A stretch of 12,745 bases of DNA from positions 1-12,745 of the forward strand of contig JAFUDL010000145.1 of assembly GCA_017459225.1 (NCBI GenBank), written 5' to 3'. A program made the translations under genes and the position numbers. Positions 5,153 to 12,745 of the stretch are shown piece after piece. The notes below the pieces were generated by a model, which saw only the letters and a program-made list of their open reading frames with translations, did no database searches and had not been told where the DNA came from. How positions within the stretch are numbered: position 1 is the first letter of the stretch; the number at the start of each line of letters is the position of its first letter. The stretch comes from Kiritimatiellia bacterium (lineage in GTDB: Bacteria > Verrucomicrobiota > Kiritimatiellia > RFP12 > UBA1067).

Positions 5153-7003
5153 TTACTCCGTCGCCGCGTGGTCGCGGCCAATGTATTCGCACGGAGCCTT
5201 CTTTGCGCAAAGTCCCTGCACGAAACGAATGCCATACCAAACGTGCGTAGCGAACACACCAAGCGCCGTCACGATCCACCTGATGGGATTGAAGCTGAAC
5301 GTTGTCACGGCCACAAGCAGCAGATAGAGATTCATCGGCTGCCATAGGATGAAAACTATCGGCAGCAGACATTCAGGACCTCCATGCGGGAAATTCGGCA
5401 TGCAGAAAGGCATTATGGCCATAGTCACCAGCAACAACAGCAGATAGACCACGAAGAGCGTCGGCACGAAATAGGAGAAGTGCAGCGAGTTCTCGGGGAA
5501 ACGCTTCACAAAGTAGCCGCGGTGGAACGCATAGCGCCCGAGCTGGCGTAGATGCGGACCAAACAGCGGGCGTCTATGGTGATACACAATCGTCCATGGG
5601 TCATAGACGATGCGGCGGCGCTCGTCGCACACGATCGAACGGCAGAGAAGCGTATCCTCGCCTGGCCAGAAGTCGGTGCGGTAGCCGCCGAACTTGCGGA
5701 GGAGCGACGTGCGCACGAATAGATTGCAGCTAGGATAGTCGTCCACGTCGCGCAGCACCCTTCCGCCAACATAGCGGTAGCGGTAGCCGCCGCTTACGAG
5801 AATGTTCTCGTATACGCGCCCGCCGGCGCGCGCGAGGAATCCATCGCCAGGCGGCGTCACGCCAGGGCCTCCCACGCCGCCGATCTCGTAATCGCTGAAG
5901 TACTTGATCGCGTTCTCGATCCAATGCTCTTCGGGATACGCGTCGTCGTCGATGAACGCAATCACCTCGCCCTTCGCAGCGGCAATGCCGATGTTGCGCT
6001 TCTCCGCAGGACGCACCTTGCCCGTTGGAATGACCGAAAGCGGATAGCCGCGTTCATTGCCAAAGGCAAGTCCGTTTGCCGCCTCGTCGGGCAGCACTAT
6101 CACCTCGAAGCTGCGATATGTCTGGCGCGTCATCGCGTCTAGGCATTCATCCAGCATCCAACTGCCGCCTGGGCAGGCAATCACCACGCTCACGAGAGGA
6201 GTTCCCTCCATCGGCGGCGGCACCTCCACCTTCGCGTAGTAGTGTAGCACCTTCAGGCGGTAGAACACGGCCAGCGTGTCGTACACCATGTCGCGCACGG
6301 TGCGAGCCTTGAGGGCGCCGAACTTCTGCCCGAAGCGTATCTCGACGGGCGCCTCGGAAATCTTCGCGCCTCGTCCGCACGCAATGGCGAGCAGTTCAAG
6401 GTCAAAAGCGTACGTCTTGACGAGCATACGGTCGAGCGCCTCGCCTAGAACCTGCCGCCTGAAGAGCTTCATGCCCGTCTGCGTGTCGGTGACTGGAAGA
6501 CCGATGAAAATTCGCACTAGCGAATAGTACACCATGCTCGCAAGGCGGCGGTGCCACGGGTACTGCACATTCGACTCGGGATGGCGCTTAGAGCCCACCA
6601 CCACGTCGCTGCCGTTCCGGACCATGGACTCGAAAAACTTCGGCAGCATCTTCGGCGCAATGTCAAGGTCGCCGTCAAGCAGCAACACGTGCGAACCGCG
6701 AGCGGCGCGGAATCCCTCGCGTAGGGCGTTGCCCTTGCCGGCATTCTTCGCAAGCAGCACAGGACGCACCACGCCGGGACGCTCGCCCGCCGCGCGCGAA
6801 ATGGCGACGGCCGTTCCGTCGTCGCTCCCGTCGTCCACCGGCACCAGCTCGAACGGGATCCCGCCCGCGGCAAGGCAGTCCGCCACCGAAGCGAGATTCA
6901 CCTCGATGGTGTCCGCAAGCCGGTACACTGGCATTATTACGCTGAGCAATCCCCCCTCGAGGACCTCGCGGGCAAAGCGCCAATTTGGAACGTCAACGCT
7001 CAA
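5153..7003 (-). CDS. Bifunctional (double GT2) membrane glycosyltransferase
   Basis: This 616-aa protein contains two family-2 glycosyltransferase domains. The first, about residues 17-255, resembles dolichyl/polyprenyl-phosphate sugar synthases: PVDDGSDDGT at 55-64, the DXD-type LLDGDLDIAPKM at 108-119, SKRHPESNVQ, and TDTQTGMKLF at 172-181. The second, about 268-500, has VSVVIACPGG, AEKRNIGIAAAKGEVIAFID, the IDDDAYPEEHW metal-binding region at 351-361, and GEDTLLCRSI at 448-457. Three hydrophobic helices follow at about 508-535, 547-570 and 577-597. It probably transfers sugar from nucleotide donors to a lipid or envelope glycan at the inner membrane; donor and acceptor cannot be read. The frame is closed by a stop just upstream, so the start is the TTG at 7003, preceded by GAGGGG. 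Its position after the TatA-like gene (9-bp gap) puts it last in the rhaD run. Confidence 0.9.
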   Translation of the reverse strand: MSVDVPNWRFAREVLEGGLLSVIMPVYRLADTIEVNLASVADCLAAGGIPFELVPVDDGSDDGTAVAISRAAGERPGVVRPVLLAKNAGKGNALREGFRAARGSHVLLLDGDLDIAPKMLPKFFESMVRNGSDVVVGSKRHPESNVQYPWHRRLASMVYYSLVRIFIGLPVTDTQTGMKLFRRQVLGEALDRMLVKTYAFDLELLAIACGRGAKISEAPVEIRFGQKFGALKARTVRDMVYDTLAVFYRLKVLHYYAKVEVPPPMEGTPLVSVVIACPGGSWMLDECLDAMTRQTYRSFEVIVLPDEAANGLAFGNERGYPLSVIPTGKVRPAEKRNIGIAAAKGEVIAFIDDDAYPEEHWIENAIKYFSDYEIGGVGGPGVTPPGDGFLARAGGRVYENILVSGGYRYRYVGGRVLRDVDDYPSCNLFVRTSLLRKFGGYRTDFWPGEDTLLCRSIVCDERRRIVYDPWTIVYHHRRPLFGPHLRQLGRYAFHRGYFVKRFPENSLHFSYFVPTLFVVYLLLLLVTMAIMPFCMPNFPHGGPECLLPIVFILWQPMNLYLLLVAVTTFSFNPIRWIVTALGVFATHVWYGIRFVQGLCAKKAPCEYIGRDHAATE

Positions 7004-7012
7004 TGTCCCCTC

Positions 7013-7258
7013 TCATACATCGATGACGTCCTGCGAGCGTCCGCACTTGTTGCAAAAACGCGAACCGTTCGGCAACGACGCGCCGCAGTTGTAGCAGCGA
7101 ATCGATCCGGCACCACGCGCATGAGCGCCCTTCTCCCTACCCTTGCCGCCCGACTCCGCGCTACCGGTGAGCGCGCGGAACACCGCGATTATCGGACGGT
7201 GGAAGAAGAGAGCCACAAGCGCAACGATTATAACTATCTGCCAGAATCCGGGTCGCAT
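7013..7258 (-). CDS. Small membrane protein: TatA-like N-terminus fused to a zinc ribbon
   Basis: This 81-aa protein starts MRPGFWQIVIIVALVALFFH, a single membrane helix at about residues 5-19. The arrangement W-Q-I-V-I-I, then L-F, then a basic amphipathic stretch (RPIIAVFRALTG) looks like TatA/TatE (WQLLII...LLFG...). The conserved Phe-Gly hinge is replaced by Phe-His, however. Residues 33-52 are a flexible Gly/Lys/Ala linker. Residues 55-72 form a CYNC...CNKC zinc ribbon. True Tat function is doubtful because of the hinge change and the missing longer amphipathic helix; a small membrane zinc-ribbon protein is the safer description. GAGGAG lies 6 bases before the ATG, 11 bases after the PHP gene stop. 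Its stop is 9 bases before the glycosyltransferase start. Confidence 0.85.
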   Translation of the reverse strand: MRPGFWQIVIIVALVALFFHRPIIAVFRALTGSAESGGKGREKGAHARGAGSIRCYNCGASLPNGSRFCNKCGRSQDVIDV

Positions 7259-7269
7259 AGTTGACTCCT

Positions 7270-8013
7270 CTAGAAGGTTGTCAGCCGCGGCGAAAGGCGG
7301 GTTGACCGAGCGGCGAAGGCGGCTCGAAGGCCTGCAATGGTGAACGATTCAAGCGGAGCCTCGGTCCATACGCGCGCCACGTCGTCAAGGTTGTGCGCGT
7401 CGGAAGAACGCACTACCGCATACCCTGCGGCCTTGGGCAGCCATACGGACTCGTCCGCAGTGCGCGAGAGCTCCACCGCGTCGAAATACGGCGCGCCCGA
7501 GGCGTCAACCGGGATGGTGCCGAGCTGCGAATAGACCGAGAACGACGACCTGTCTATGTGGGCTGCGATGTAGAGCCCGCCGAGCGAATGGCACTTCGCG
7601 GCTACGGAAGGTATGTCGGCCCTGCAGGCGAGCGCGAGAATACGCCATTCCATGTCCACGATCTCGTCGTCTTCCGTCACAATCGGCTGGTCGCCGAAGA
7701 CGTCCGGATCGTTGACGCGCTTCACCATCGCGTCATACACCCAGTCGGTCATCTCGTTTGCGGTCTCGGGAGCGTCAAATATCGCGAGCGTGTGAACCTC
7801 CTCGGCGGTGCAGACCTCGAGTCCGTACAGGCAAGAGAGACCGGCACGGCGGGCGCAAACGGCTATCGCGGGAGTGTTGCGGGCGCTCTGGTGGTCGGTG
7901 AGCGCCATGCCGTCCATGCCGCACGCCACCGCGTGAGCCACGATCTCCCGGGGGGACATCTCCAGGTTGGCGCAGGGCGAGAGGCACGAGTGGACATGGA
8001 GGTCGAACTTCAT
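7270..8013 (-). CDS. PHP-domain metal-dependent hydrolase
   Basis: This 247-aa protein carries the four metal-binding motifs of the PHP family. These are HVHS at 6-9, TDH at 39-41, Glu66 and His74 in LYGLEVCTAEEVHTLAIFD, AHIDR at 151-155 and SSDAH at 203-207. The segment AAHIDRSSFSVYSQLG is typical of the stand-alone PHP phosphoesterase subgroup of bacteria rather than of DNA polymerase III. Relatives include the 5'-3' exoribonuclease/phosphatase RNase AM and histidinol-phosphatase-like enzymes. The substrate is unknown, but a phosphoester is likely. The protein is cytoplasmic. I chose the ATG at 8013 because MKFDLHVHS is the usual N-terminus of the family and it begins 4 bases after the preceding stop. 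A longer frame from 8052 would overlap the upstream gene. It sits in the middle of the rhaD run. Confidence 0.92.
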   Translation of the reverse strand: MKFDLHVHSCLSPCANLEMSPREIVAHAVACGMDGMALTDHQSARNTPAIAVCARRAGLSCLYGLEVCTAEEVHTLAIFDAPETANEMTDWVYDAMVKRVNDPDVFGDQPIVTEDDEIVDMEWRILALACRADIPSVAAKCHSLGGLYIAAHIDRSSFSVYSQLGTIPVDASGAPYFDAVELSRTADESVWLPKAAGYAVVRSSDAHNLDDVARVWTEAPLESFTIAGLRAAFAARSTRLSPRLTTF

Positions 8014-8017
8014 CGCG

Positions 8018-9343
8018 TCAGTCGTCCGCCGGCGAATATATGAACGCTCCATCGTCCAGCGCGCGCTCGACGTGAGCAGGCGTCACCTCCACCTTCTGCT
8101 GTTGCTGCTGCGGCTTCGGTCTGGCGGCTGCCGTGCCGCGCCCGCGGGCGCGCTCCCATGCGGCGCGCTCTGCGGCCTCGGCCTTCTCCTGGCGCAGGGC
8201 CTCGTCGTAGAGCGCCTGCCATTCGGCCTTGTGCTGGGCCTGGCGTTCCTCGTCCTGCTCCTGCTGGCGCTTGTTGCGCGAGAACTCCTTCTTCGCGGTC
8301 TTGAAGACGCGAGGCACGTAGACGAGCCCGTCGACCGTGCGCTTGATCTTGCCCTTGTCGTAGAGGAAGTGCGTGCGCTTCTTCGAGGGCTTGAAGCTTG
8401 ACGGCACCGACGCGCCCTTCTCCGCCGATGCAGACGGCGACGCGGGCTGCGGAAGAGACATCTTCGCGGCCACCCCTTCAAGCGCCTTCTTCACGGCGGG
8501 ACGGAACAGATCGCGCGTGACCTTCTCGCCGAACGCCACCTTGCCCACGGGGAGCGTGCGCCCGCCTCTCGAGACGAACGCCACGTGCCACTTGATTGGC
8601 GGCGGACGCATCTTGTACACCCTCACGGCCTTTGCGGCGGCGCCGTATATCTTCTCTGCGATGTCGTAGCTGCTTCCCTCCTCAGGCACGGATATCTTCT
8701 CGTCCGCGCCATTTGACGGCTGGACGGGCTTCTTCGTGCGCAGCAGAGCCTTGCCGTCCCGCAGCACGAACCAGCTAGTGTCGTCGTCAAAGTTGCGCGT
8801 TGCAAAGAGCTCTGGCGACATCGTCTCGACTGCGCCTTCGGCGTTGAGCACGCGCACCAGGCGGGGATTGTCGCCCTTTGCGGGCACAATCTCGAAGAAG
8901 CGTCCAGTTCCATCGTCATACGGCAGCATGCACCACACGCTCTCGGCGGAGTCGTCCCCCTTCGTCCACATCGCCACCTCAGCGCCTATGAAGGCCTGTT
9001 CGGCGTCTTCGAAGCGCAGTTGCTTAACCTTCTCGGTCTTCTCTGCCTTTGCGCGTTCGGCTACGACCTTCGCGGCCTCTGCCTTCTTCGCCGCAGCGTC
9101 AGCTTCGGCCTTCTCGCGCGCCGCGGCCTCTTCGGCCTCGGCCTTCTCGCGCGCCGCCTTGGCGGCCTTCTCTTCGGCCTCCTGCCGCGCGAGCTCGACC
9201 TTCTCGCGCTCGTAGGCGATCATGCGCTGGCGGCTCTGGTACTGGCTGTTGAAGTATAGAACGGCCGCGAGCCCCAGAACCACAAGGGCCACGACCACGA
9301 AGACGGCCGCGGAACCGCGCTTGCTGCGAAAAGCCGACTGCAT
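8018..9343 (-). CDS. Membrane-anchored coiled-coil protein of unknown function
   Basis: This 441-aa protein has a short basic N-terminus, one membrane helix (about residues 11-31, SAAVFVVVALVVLGLAAVLY), and then a long Ala/Glu/Lys coiled coil at about 36-108. A globular domain of about 110-300 follows (QAFIGAEVAMWTK, ESVWCMLPYDDGTGRFFEIV, WHVAFVSRGGRTLPVGKVAF). A second charged region, about 345-400 (FSRNKRQQEQDEERQAQHKA), includes a run of five Gln near the C-terminus. The topology suggests a cytoplasmic N-terminus and an extracytoplasmic body. I do not recognise the globular domain. The Ala/Glu/Lys part resembles TolA-like low-complexity helices, but that is composition, not homology. AGGAG stands 8 bases before the ATG at 9343, ten bases after the rhaD stop, so it is co-transcribed with rhaD. 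GC-rich coding with biased codons makes several opposite-strand frames open here. Confidence 0.85.
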   Translation of the reverse strand: MQSAFRSKRGSAAVFVVVALVVLGLAAVLYFNSQYQSRQRMIAYEREKVELARQEAEEKAAKAAREKAEAEEAAAREKAEADAAAKKAEAAKVVAERAKAEKTEKVKQLRFEDAEQAFIGAEVAMWTKGDDSAESVWCMLPYDDGTGRFFEIVPAKGDNPRLVRVLNAEGAVETMSPELFATRNFDDDTSWFVLRDGKALLRTKKPVQPSNGADEKISVPEEGSSYDIAEKIYGAAAKAVRVYKMRPPPIKWHVAFVSRGGRTLPVGKVAFGEKVTRDLFRPAVKKALEGVAAKMSLPQPASPSASAEKGASVPSSFKPSKKRTHFLYDKGKIKRTVDGLVYVPRVFKTAKKEFSRNKRQQEQDEERQAQHKAEWQALYDEALRQEKAEAAERAAWERARGRGTAAARPKPQQQQQKVEVTPAHVERALDDGAFIYSPADD

Positions 9344-9353
9344 GGCGACGCTC

Positions 9354-10175
9354 CTAGAGGAACTTCTCGTTAAGGGTGAAGCCGAAGTCCTTCGCGATCT
9401 GGCGAAGCTGCCGCACCTGGATGGCGCTCTTCTTCATGGCGCCTGTGGACTGCGCGCGGATGCGGATCTCGGCGGCCTTCTCCACCGTGTCCATGAGGCC
9501 GAAACAGCGGTCGAAGTCCCTGCCGGAGACGAAGAGCCCGTGATGCACCCACACCACAATGTTGTAGTCGCGCATCAGCTTCGAGGTGGCGGCTGCGATC
9601 GGACCCTTTCCCGGCACCATCCACGGCACCACGCCCACACCCTCGGGGAATATGACCGGGCATTCGGTCATGATCTCCCAGAGCGCACGCGTGAACGCCT
9701 TGTCGGTGGGCGGCAGAACGAACGTGAGCGCGATGAGGTTCACCGGATGCGCGTGGTAGATCACGCGGTGCTCGCCGCCCGTCGTCTCGAGCTTCACCTC
9801 GTGGTTCTTGAGGTGGCTCGGAAACTCGCTCGTGGGGCGCCCGCCGTTCGAGAGCCCCCACCAGATGCGGTACTTGGTGCCGGTGCCGTCGATCTCCACG
9901 ATGCCGAATGCGTTCTCGGGGTAGCGCATCACGTTGCGCATGTAGCCAGTGTTGCGCGTGACCATGAAGAACTCGCCCGCGAGCTTCGGCACGCTCTCGC
10001 AGATGTCCTGCCAGGTGCCGGAGGCCTTCTTCATGACCTTCTTCACGTTCGCAGCCTCGTCCTTCGTGAGACGGTAGCTGAGGTTACCGCCGTTCATTTC
10101 ATGCCAGCCCTTGTCCACGCCGTCCTGGGCGAGCTGCATGAAGCCCTTTGTGCAGGGCATGTCGAGAATCTTCAT
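9354..10175 (-). CDS. rhaD: Rhamnulose-1-phosphate aldolase
   Basis: This 273-aa class II aldolase splits L-rhamnulose 1-phosphate into dihydroxyacetone phosphate and L-lactaldehyde, the last step of phosphorylative rhamnose breakdown in the cytoplasm. Length and sequence follow E. coli RhaD (274 aa) from end to end. Matching features are KGWHEMNGGNLSYRL at 22-36, the catalytic Glu117 in TSEFPSH, zinc ligands His141 and His143 in YHAHPVNLIALTFVL, PWMVPG at 184-189, and His212 in WVHHGLF, with FGLMDTVEKAAE after it. All key residues are present, so the enzyme should be active. Fuculose-phosphate aldolase is a relative but is shorter and differs in these segments. AAGGA precedes the ATG at 10175, and a promoter lies 30 bases further upstream. 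Neither rhamnose isomerase nor kinase is in the window, so rhaD here is separated from the usual partners. The next gene follows after 10 bases. Confidence 0.95.
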   Translation of the reverse strand: MKILDMPCTKGFMQLAQDGVDKGWHEMNGGNLSYRLTKDEAANVKKVMKKASGTWQDICESVPKLAGEFFMVTRNTGYMRNVMRYPENAFGIVEIDGTGTKYRIWWGLSNGGRPTSEFPSHLKNHEVKLETTGGEHRVIYHAHPVNLIALTFVLPPTDKAFTRALWEIMTECPVIFPEGVGVVPWMVPGKGPIAAATSKLMRDYNIVVWVHHGLFVSGRDFDRCFGLMDTVEKAAEIRIRAQSTGAMKKSAIQVRQLRQIAKDFGFTLNEKFL

Positions 10176-10204
10176 CTTTCCTTCCTTTCGTTCAAGACGG
10201 AAAG

Positions 10205-10233
10205 ATTATAGCAAACCCCAGCTTTTTCCGCAA
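10205..10233 (-). promoter_or_regulatory. Predicted sigma70-type promoter of the rhaD run
   Basis: On the minus strand a perfect TATAAT box (10205-10210) lies 17 bases after TTGCGG (10228-10233). Transcription would start at about 10197-10199, some 22 bases before the rhaD ATG. This is the only strong promoter I found, and it lies in the largest gap of the right half. Confidence 0.7.
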
Positions 10234-10261
10234 TCCCCGCCACCGACTCGGCGACCAGCGC

Positions 10262-12745
10262 CTAGCGGCCCACCTTGATGCGGGTGGGTGCCGCCGAGGC
10301 ACGGATGTCGGGCGCATACATCGCCTCGACGGTGGGGCCGGGCATCACGAAGTCGCCCGCCGTCACCACGCGCAGTGGATAGAGGAAGCGCACGCTCTTT
10401 CCGGCGGCAAGATAGAACTTCTTCGAGAAGACGAGCATGCGGTCGTCTCGTGCGTCGCTGCGCATCACCCATTCGTCGTCGTAGTTCTCAGCCCACTTGT
10501 ACAGGCTCGGATCAACGCCACCATGCACCGGCTCGAACGCCGCGGGGAAGAGGTCCTGCACAACGAGGTCGTTGAATGTGCGCGCCACCGGCGCAGTGAG
10601 AGTGATCTCGGCCAGCAGCAGGTCGCCGCGCACCAGCTTCGCCATGCTCGCGGGCAGTCCCTCGGGAGTGAGGAAGCGCCGCGATATCTGTATCTGGCAC
10701 GACTCGTTTGTGACGGTGACAGGATCAGGCAGACCTATCGTGCGCCATGTGAGCCACGCACTGCCGTCGCCGTGGTTCATCACCTTCACGTCGCCAGCGC
10801 CGCGTACGGTCTCGCGACGTCCAACTGCAAGCGCCTTCTCGCCGTCTGCGCCCTTCATGACGAGCTTCGGCGTGCCGTCCTTCACGGGATGGTGGCGGTA
10901 GTACGCGCCAAGCGCAACTAGCGCATGCGCGTTCTCGCCGGTGGTGCCCCAGCTGAAGCGGTCCGGAACGCGCGTGGACTCCAGATACTTCACGAGCGGC
11001 GCAAGGCGCGCGTCTTCTGGATCTACCTCGAGAAGCGCGAGCATTGCGAACGCGGCCTCTTTCACCGAGCCAGGCTGCATGGCACCCGTGCGCAGCAGCT
11101 CCACGGCGCGTTCCCTGTCGCCGGAAAGAACGAACGCGCGGGCGAGGCGGGCACGGTCTATCGCGGCGAGGTTCCGGCGGTCATCGTACAGAACGAGCAT
11201 CCGGTCCTGCGCCGGTTCTCCAGCGAGCGCAAGCGTGTGGCAGGCGTACGCAGAGACGGAGCGACTCTTCTCAAGGCTCCATTTCTTCAGGAACTCCATC
11301 ACGCGCTTCTTCGCGGCGGGCGCGAGCATGGCGCCGCTCTTCTCGGCCTCGACGAGGAAGTGCGCCGCGTAGAGCGACACCTCGCGGTCCCAAGGCGCGT
11401 AGTTGCAGTCGGGCCACATCACGAAGTCCTTCTCGCGGATCATTGACGCCACACGCTTCACGCCCGCCGCCACGTAGTCGCCGCGCTTCGCGAGCTTGCC
11501 GTTCTTCCCGCCCACCGCAATGCGGTTGAGGAACCCGCCGGCCGCCACAAGCGGGAATATGCGCGACGACGTCTGCTCCAGGCACCCGTGCGGATACTCC
11601 GCGAGAAACTCGAGCGCCCCCACAAGCTGGGAAAGCGCGCTTGCGCCGGGCGTGAACTGTCTCACCGCCGCTTCGGGAACGCTGCCCGCATTGTCCACGG
11701 GGAACGACTTCGCCTCGCCGGGATTCAGCAGGATCGTGCCGCTTCTTTCGCGGCTTGCCACGGCTGGACGCACCGGCAGCAGGATAGTCTGCTCGTGCTT
11801 CTCGCCGCATCCTTCGCTTCTGAAGACGATCTTCGCCTCGCCCGGCGCGCCATCGACCCTCGCGCGCACGGTGCGCGTGACGGACGCTCCGTCCGCCAGC
11901 TTCTCCGCGCCCTCTTTCGCGCCTTCGCACGCCACGCCTGCGCTCGCCTCAACGCTCCACTTCGCCTCGCCGGCAGCGCCGCTGCGGTTGGCGAGCGTCA
12001 CAGTGACGTCAAACGAATCGCCCGGCGCCGCGAAGCGCGGCGCGTCGCTCTGCATCACGAGCTTCGGCGTCACCTTCTGGCGCACGTCGCCAGCGCCTGT
12101 GGCCTTGGCGGAGAGCGCCACCGCGGCCACTCGAACTTCGCCCACGAACTCGGGCAGTTCGAACACGGCGCGGCCAACACCGTTCGTGAGAGGAACGGCC
12201 GTCTGCCAGAAGGCGATCGTGCGGAAGCGCCTGGTGGGAACGGGGCTCACCCTTCCGAGCATCTCCACGCCCATGTCGCCGCCTGTCTTGAAGCCACGCG
12301 CCTTAGTGGGATCGCCGTCCCAGACAGGCAACAGATTGTCGAAGAGGTCGTAGAGCGGCAGACCGGCCGTGCGGAGACGCGCGAAGTAGTCCACGGGCTT
12401 CAGCGCATTCCATCCGGTGAGCAGGTGTATGCCTTCGTCCACCACCGTCACCACGGCCACCGTTCCGGTAGCAGCCTGGCCAACGGCTGTGACGTCCGCC
12501 GTGAGCGTGCCACCTCCGCCTTCGCCCACCTTGTAGGAGGTCTTCACCGCCACGGGGAACTCGTTCTCCCAGCGGCGGACGGCGAGCGCCGTGTACCCAT
12601 GGGCGCGCGCGGTCTGGTGGCGTCCACCGTTCTCGGCGCTCTGCACCACGCTTATCGCAATGTCCAGGTTCGGAGCCCACGACCCGTCCACCTTGTCGAG
12701 CGAGATCTCCTGCGTGGGGCCTTCGAGCTTCAGGACGCGTTTCGA
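10262..12745 (-). CDS. Bacterial alpha-2-macroglobulin, C-terminal part (5' end beyond the right edge)
   Basis: The frame is open to the right edge, giving 827 residues of a protein whose family is usually 1500-2000 aa long. Bacterial alpha-2-macroglobulins are periplasmic or membrane-anchored protease traps that covalently capture attacking proteases through a thioester. Visible parts include the central VAVVTVVDEGIHLLTGW region (positions 96-112 of the visible part), typical of the family, and a linker or bait-like region around 140-170. A macroglobulin domain with TPKLVMQSDAPRFAAPGDSF follows, then the thioester motif YPHGCLEQTSSR, with its Cys at visible residue 388 (codon 11582-11584). 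After it comes the alpha-helical toroid domain (for example CNYAPWDREVSLYAAHFLVE) and a C-terminal receptor-binding-like domain. CLEQ, as in E. coli YfhM, indicates a functional thioester. No pbpC partner is visible in the window. The stop is followed by the rhaD promoter, so this is a separate transcription unit or the end of one. Confidence 0.93.
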   Translation of the reverse strand, partial: SKRVLKLEGPTQEISLDKVDGSWAPNLDIAISVVQSAENGGRHQTARAHGYTALAVRRWENEFPVAVKTSYKVGEGGGGTLTADVTAVGQAATGTVAVVTVVDEGIHLLTGWNALKPVDYFARLRTAGLPLYDLFDNLLPVWDGDPTKARGFKTGGDMGVEMLGRVSPVPTRRFRTIAFWQTAVPLTNGVGRAVFELPEFVGEVRVAAVALSAKATGAGDVRQKVTPKLVMQSDAPRFAAPGDSFDVTVTLANRSGAAGEAKWSVEASAGVACEGAKEGAEKLADGASVTRTVRARVDGAPGEAKIVFRSEGCGEKHEQTILLPVRPAVASRERSGTILLNPGEAKSFPVDNAGSVPEAAVRQFTPGASALSQLVGALEFLAEYPHGCLEQTSSRIFPLVAAGGFLNRIAVGGKNGKLAKRGDYVAAGVKRVASMIREKDFVMWPDCNYAPWDREVSLYAAHFLVEAEKSGAMLAPAAKKRVMEFLKKWSLEKSRSVSAYACHTLALAGEPAQDRMLVLYDDRRNLAAIDRARLARAFVLSGDRERAVELLRTGAMQPGSVKEAAFAMLALLEVDPEDARLAPLVKYLESTRVPDRFSWGTTGENAHALVALGAYYRHHPVKDGTPKLVMKGADGEKALAVGRRETVRGAGDVKVMNHGDGSAWLTWRTIGLPDPVTVTNESCQIQISRRFLTPEGLPASMAKLVRGDLLLAEITLTAPVARTFNDLVVQDLFPAAFEPVHGGVDPSLYKWAENYDDEWVMRSDARDDRMLVFSKKFYLAAGKSVRFLYPLRVVTAGDFVMPGPTVEAMYAPDIRASAAPTRIKVGR

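Noticed and set aside
7393..8043. Plus-strand open frame of 216 codons opposite the PHP gene
   Set aside because: It lies wholly over a gene with all catalytic motifs present and has no ribosome-binding site.
9222..10211. Long plus-strand open frame (329 codons) opposite rhaD and the coiled-coil gene
   Set aside because: It is the complement of two well-supported genes in GC-rich sequence, has no ribosome-binding site, and its translation is rich in His/Arg/Leu with no recognisable motif.
11496..12353. Plus-strand open frame of 285 codons opposite the alpha-2-macroglobulin gene
   Set aside because: It is a mirror of biased codons of a clear gene; the composition is Ser/Pro/Ala-rich and no domain is visible.
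1..12745. CRISPR array, tRNA or rRNA genes
   Set aside because: The repeats seen are few, unevenly spaced and without regular spacers; no tRNA cloverleaf or rRNA segment was recognised on either strand.

Overview
All recognisable genes in this window lie on the minus strand, so the region is transcribed from the right edge to the left. The gene content suggests a Gram-negative-type envelope: two lipoproteins with lipoboxes, a periplasmic LysM protein, a bacterial alpha-2-macroglobulin and a rhamnulose-1-phosphate aldolase. Together with a four-helix-bundle (S23/IVS-type) gene and RhuM, this would fit a Verrucomicrobiota/Kiritimatiellota/Lentisphaerota-like or other PVC or metagenomic bacterium. 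That assignment is an inference from gene content and has low confidence.

Right part (about 5153-12745), GC-rich and orderly. A partial alpha-2-macroglobulin gene with an intact CLEQ thioester motif runs off the right edge. After an 86-bp gap holding a good sigma70-type promoter (TATAAT box, 17-bp spacer), a tight five-gene run follows. It encodes RhaD, a membrane-anchored coiled-coil protein, a PHP-domain metal hydrolase, an 81-aa TatA-like/zinc-ribbon protein and a double-GT2 glycosyltransferase with C-terminal membrane helices. Intergenic gaps are 4 to 11 bp, so these are probably co-transcribed.

Left part (1 to about 5150), lower GC, rearranged and accessory in character. It holds a degraded lipoprotein fragment, a truncated RhuM gene and a four-helix-bundle gene flanked by 33-bp inverted repeats (28/33 matching). 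Next come a zinc-ribbon/coiled-coil/membrane protein, an intact lipoprotein gene, a LysM protein, a second lipoprotein, a short ORF broken by a stop at codon 7, a lipoprotein 5' stub, and a partial membrane protein at the left edge. The lipoprotein family is present three times: once intact (2711-3433), once as a deleted internal fragment (about 4896-5102), and once as a 5' stub (about 553-577).

The most interesting structure is the repeat family TGTTGCCA...CCAATTCCAAT...AAAGGAG. One copy (4362-4419) is the right end and ribosome-binding leader of the four-helix-bundle gene. A diverged inverted copy (3953-3985) lies just beyond that gene's stop. A 55/58-identical solo copy (492-549) supplies the leader of an unrelated gene. 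A degenerate version precedes rhuM. Both good copies abut broken genes. I read this as a small cassette, IVS-like or MITE-like, built from a four-helix-bundle ORF between complementary ends, with its outer end also dispersed on its own.
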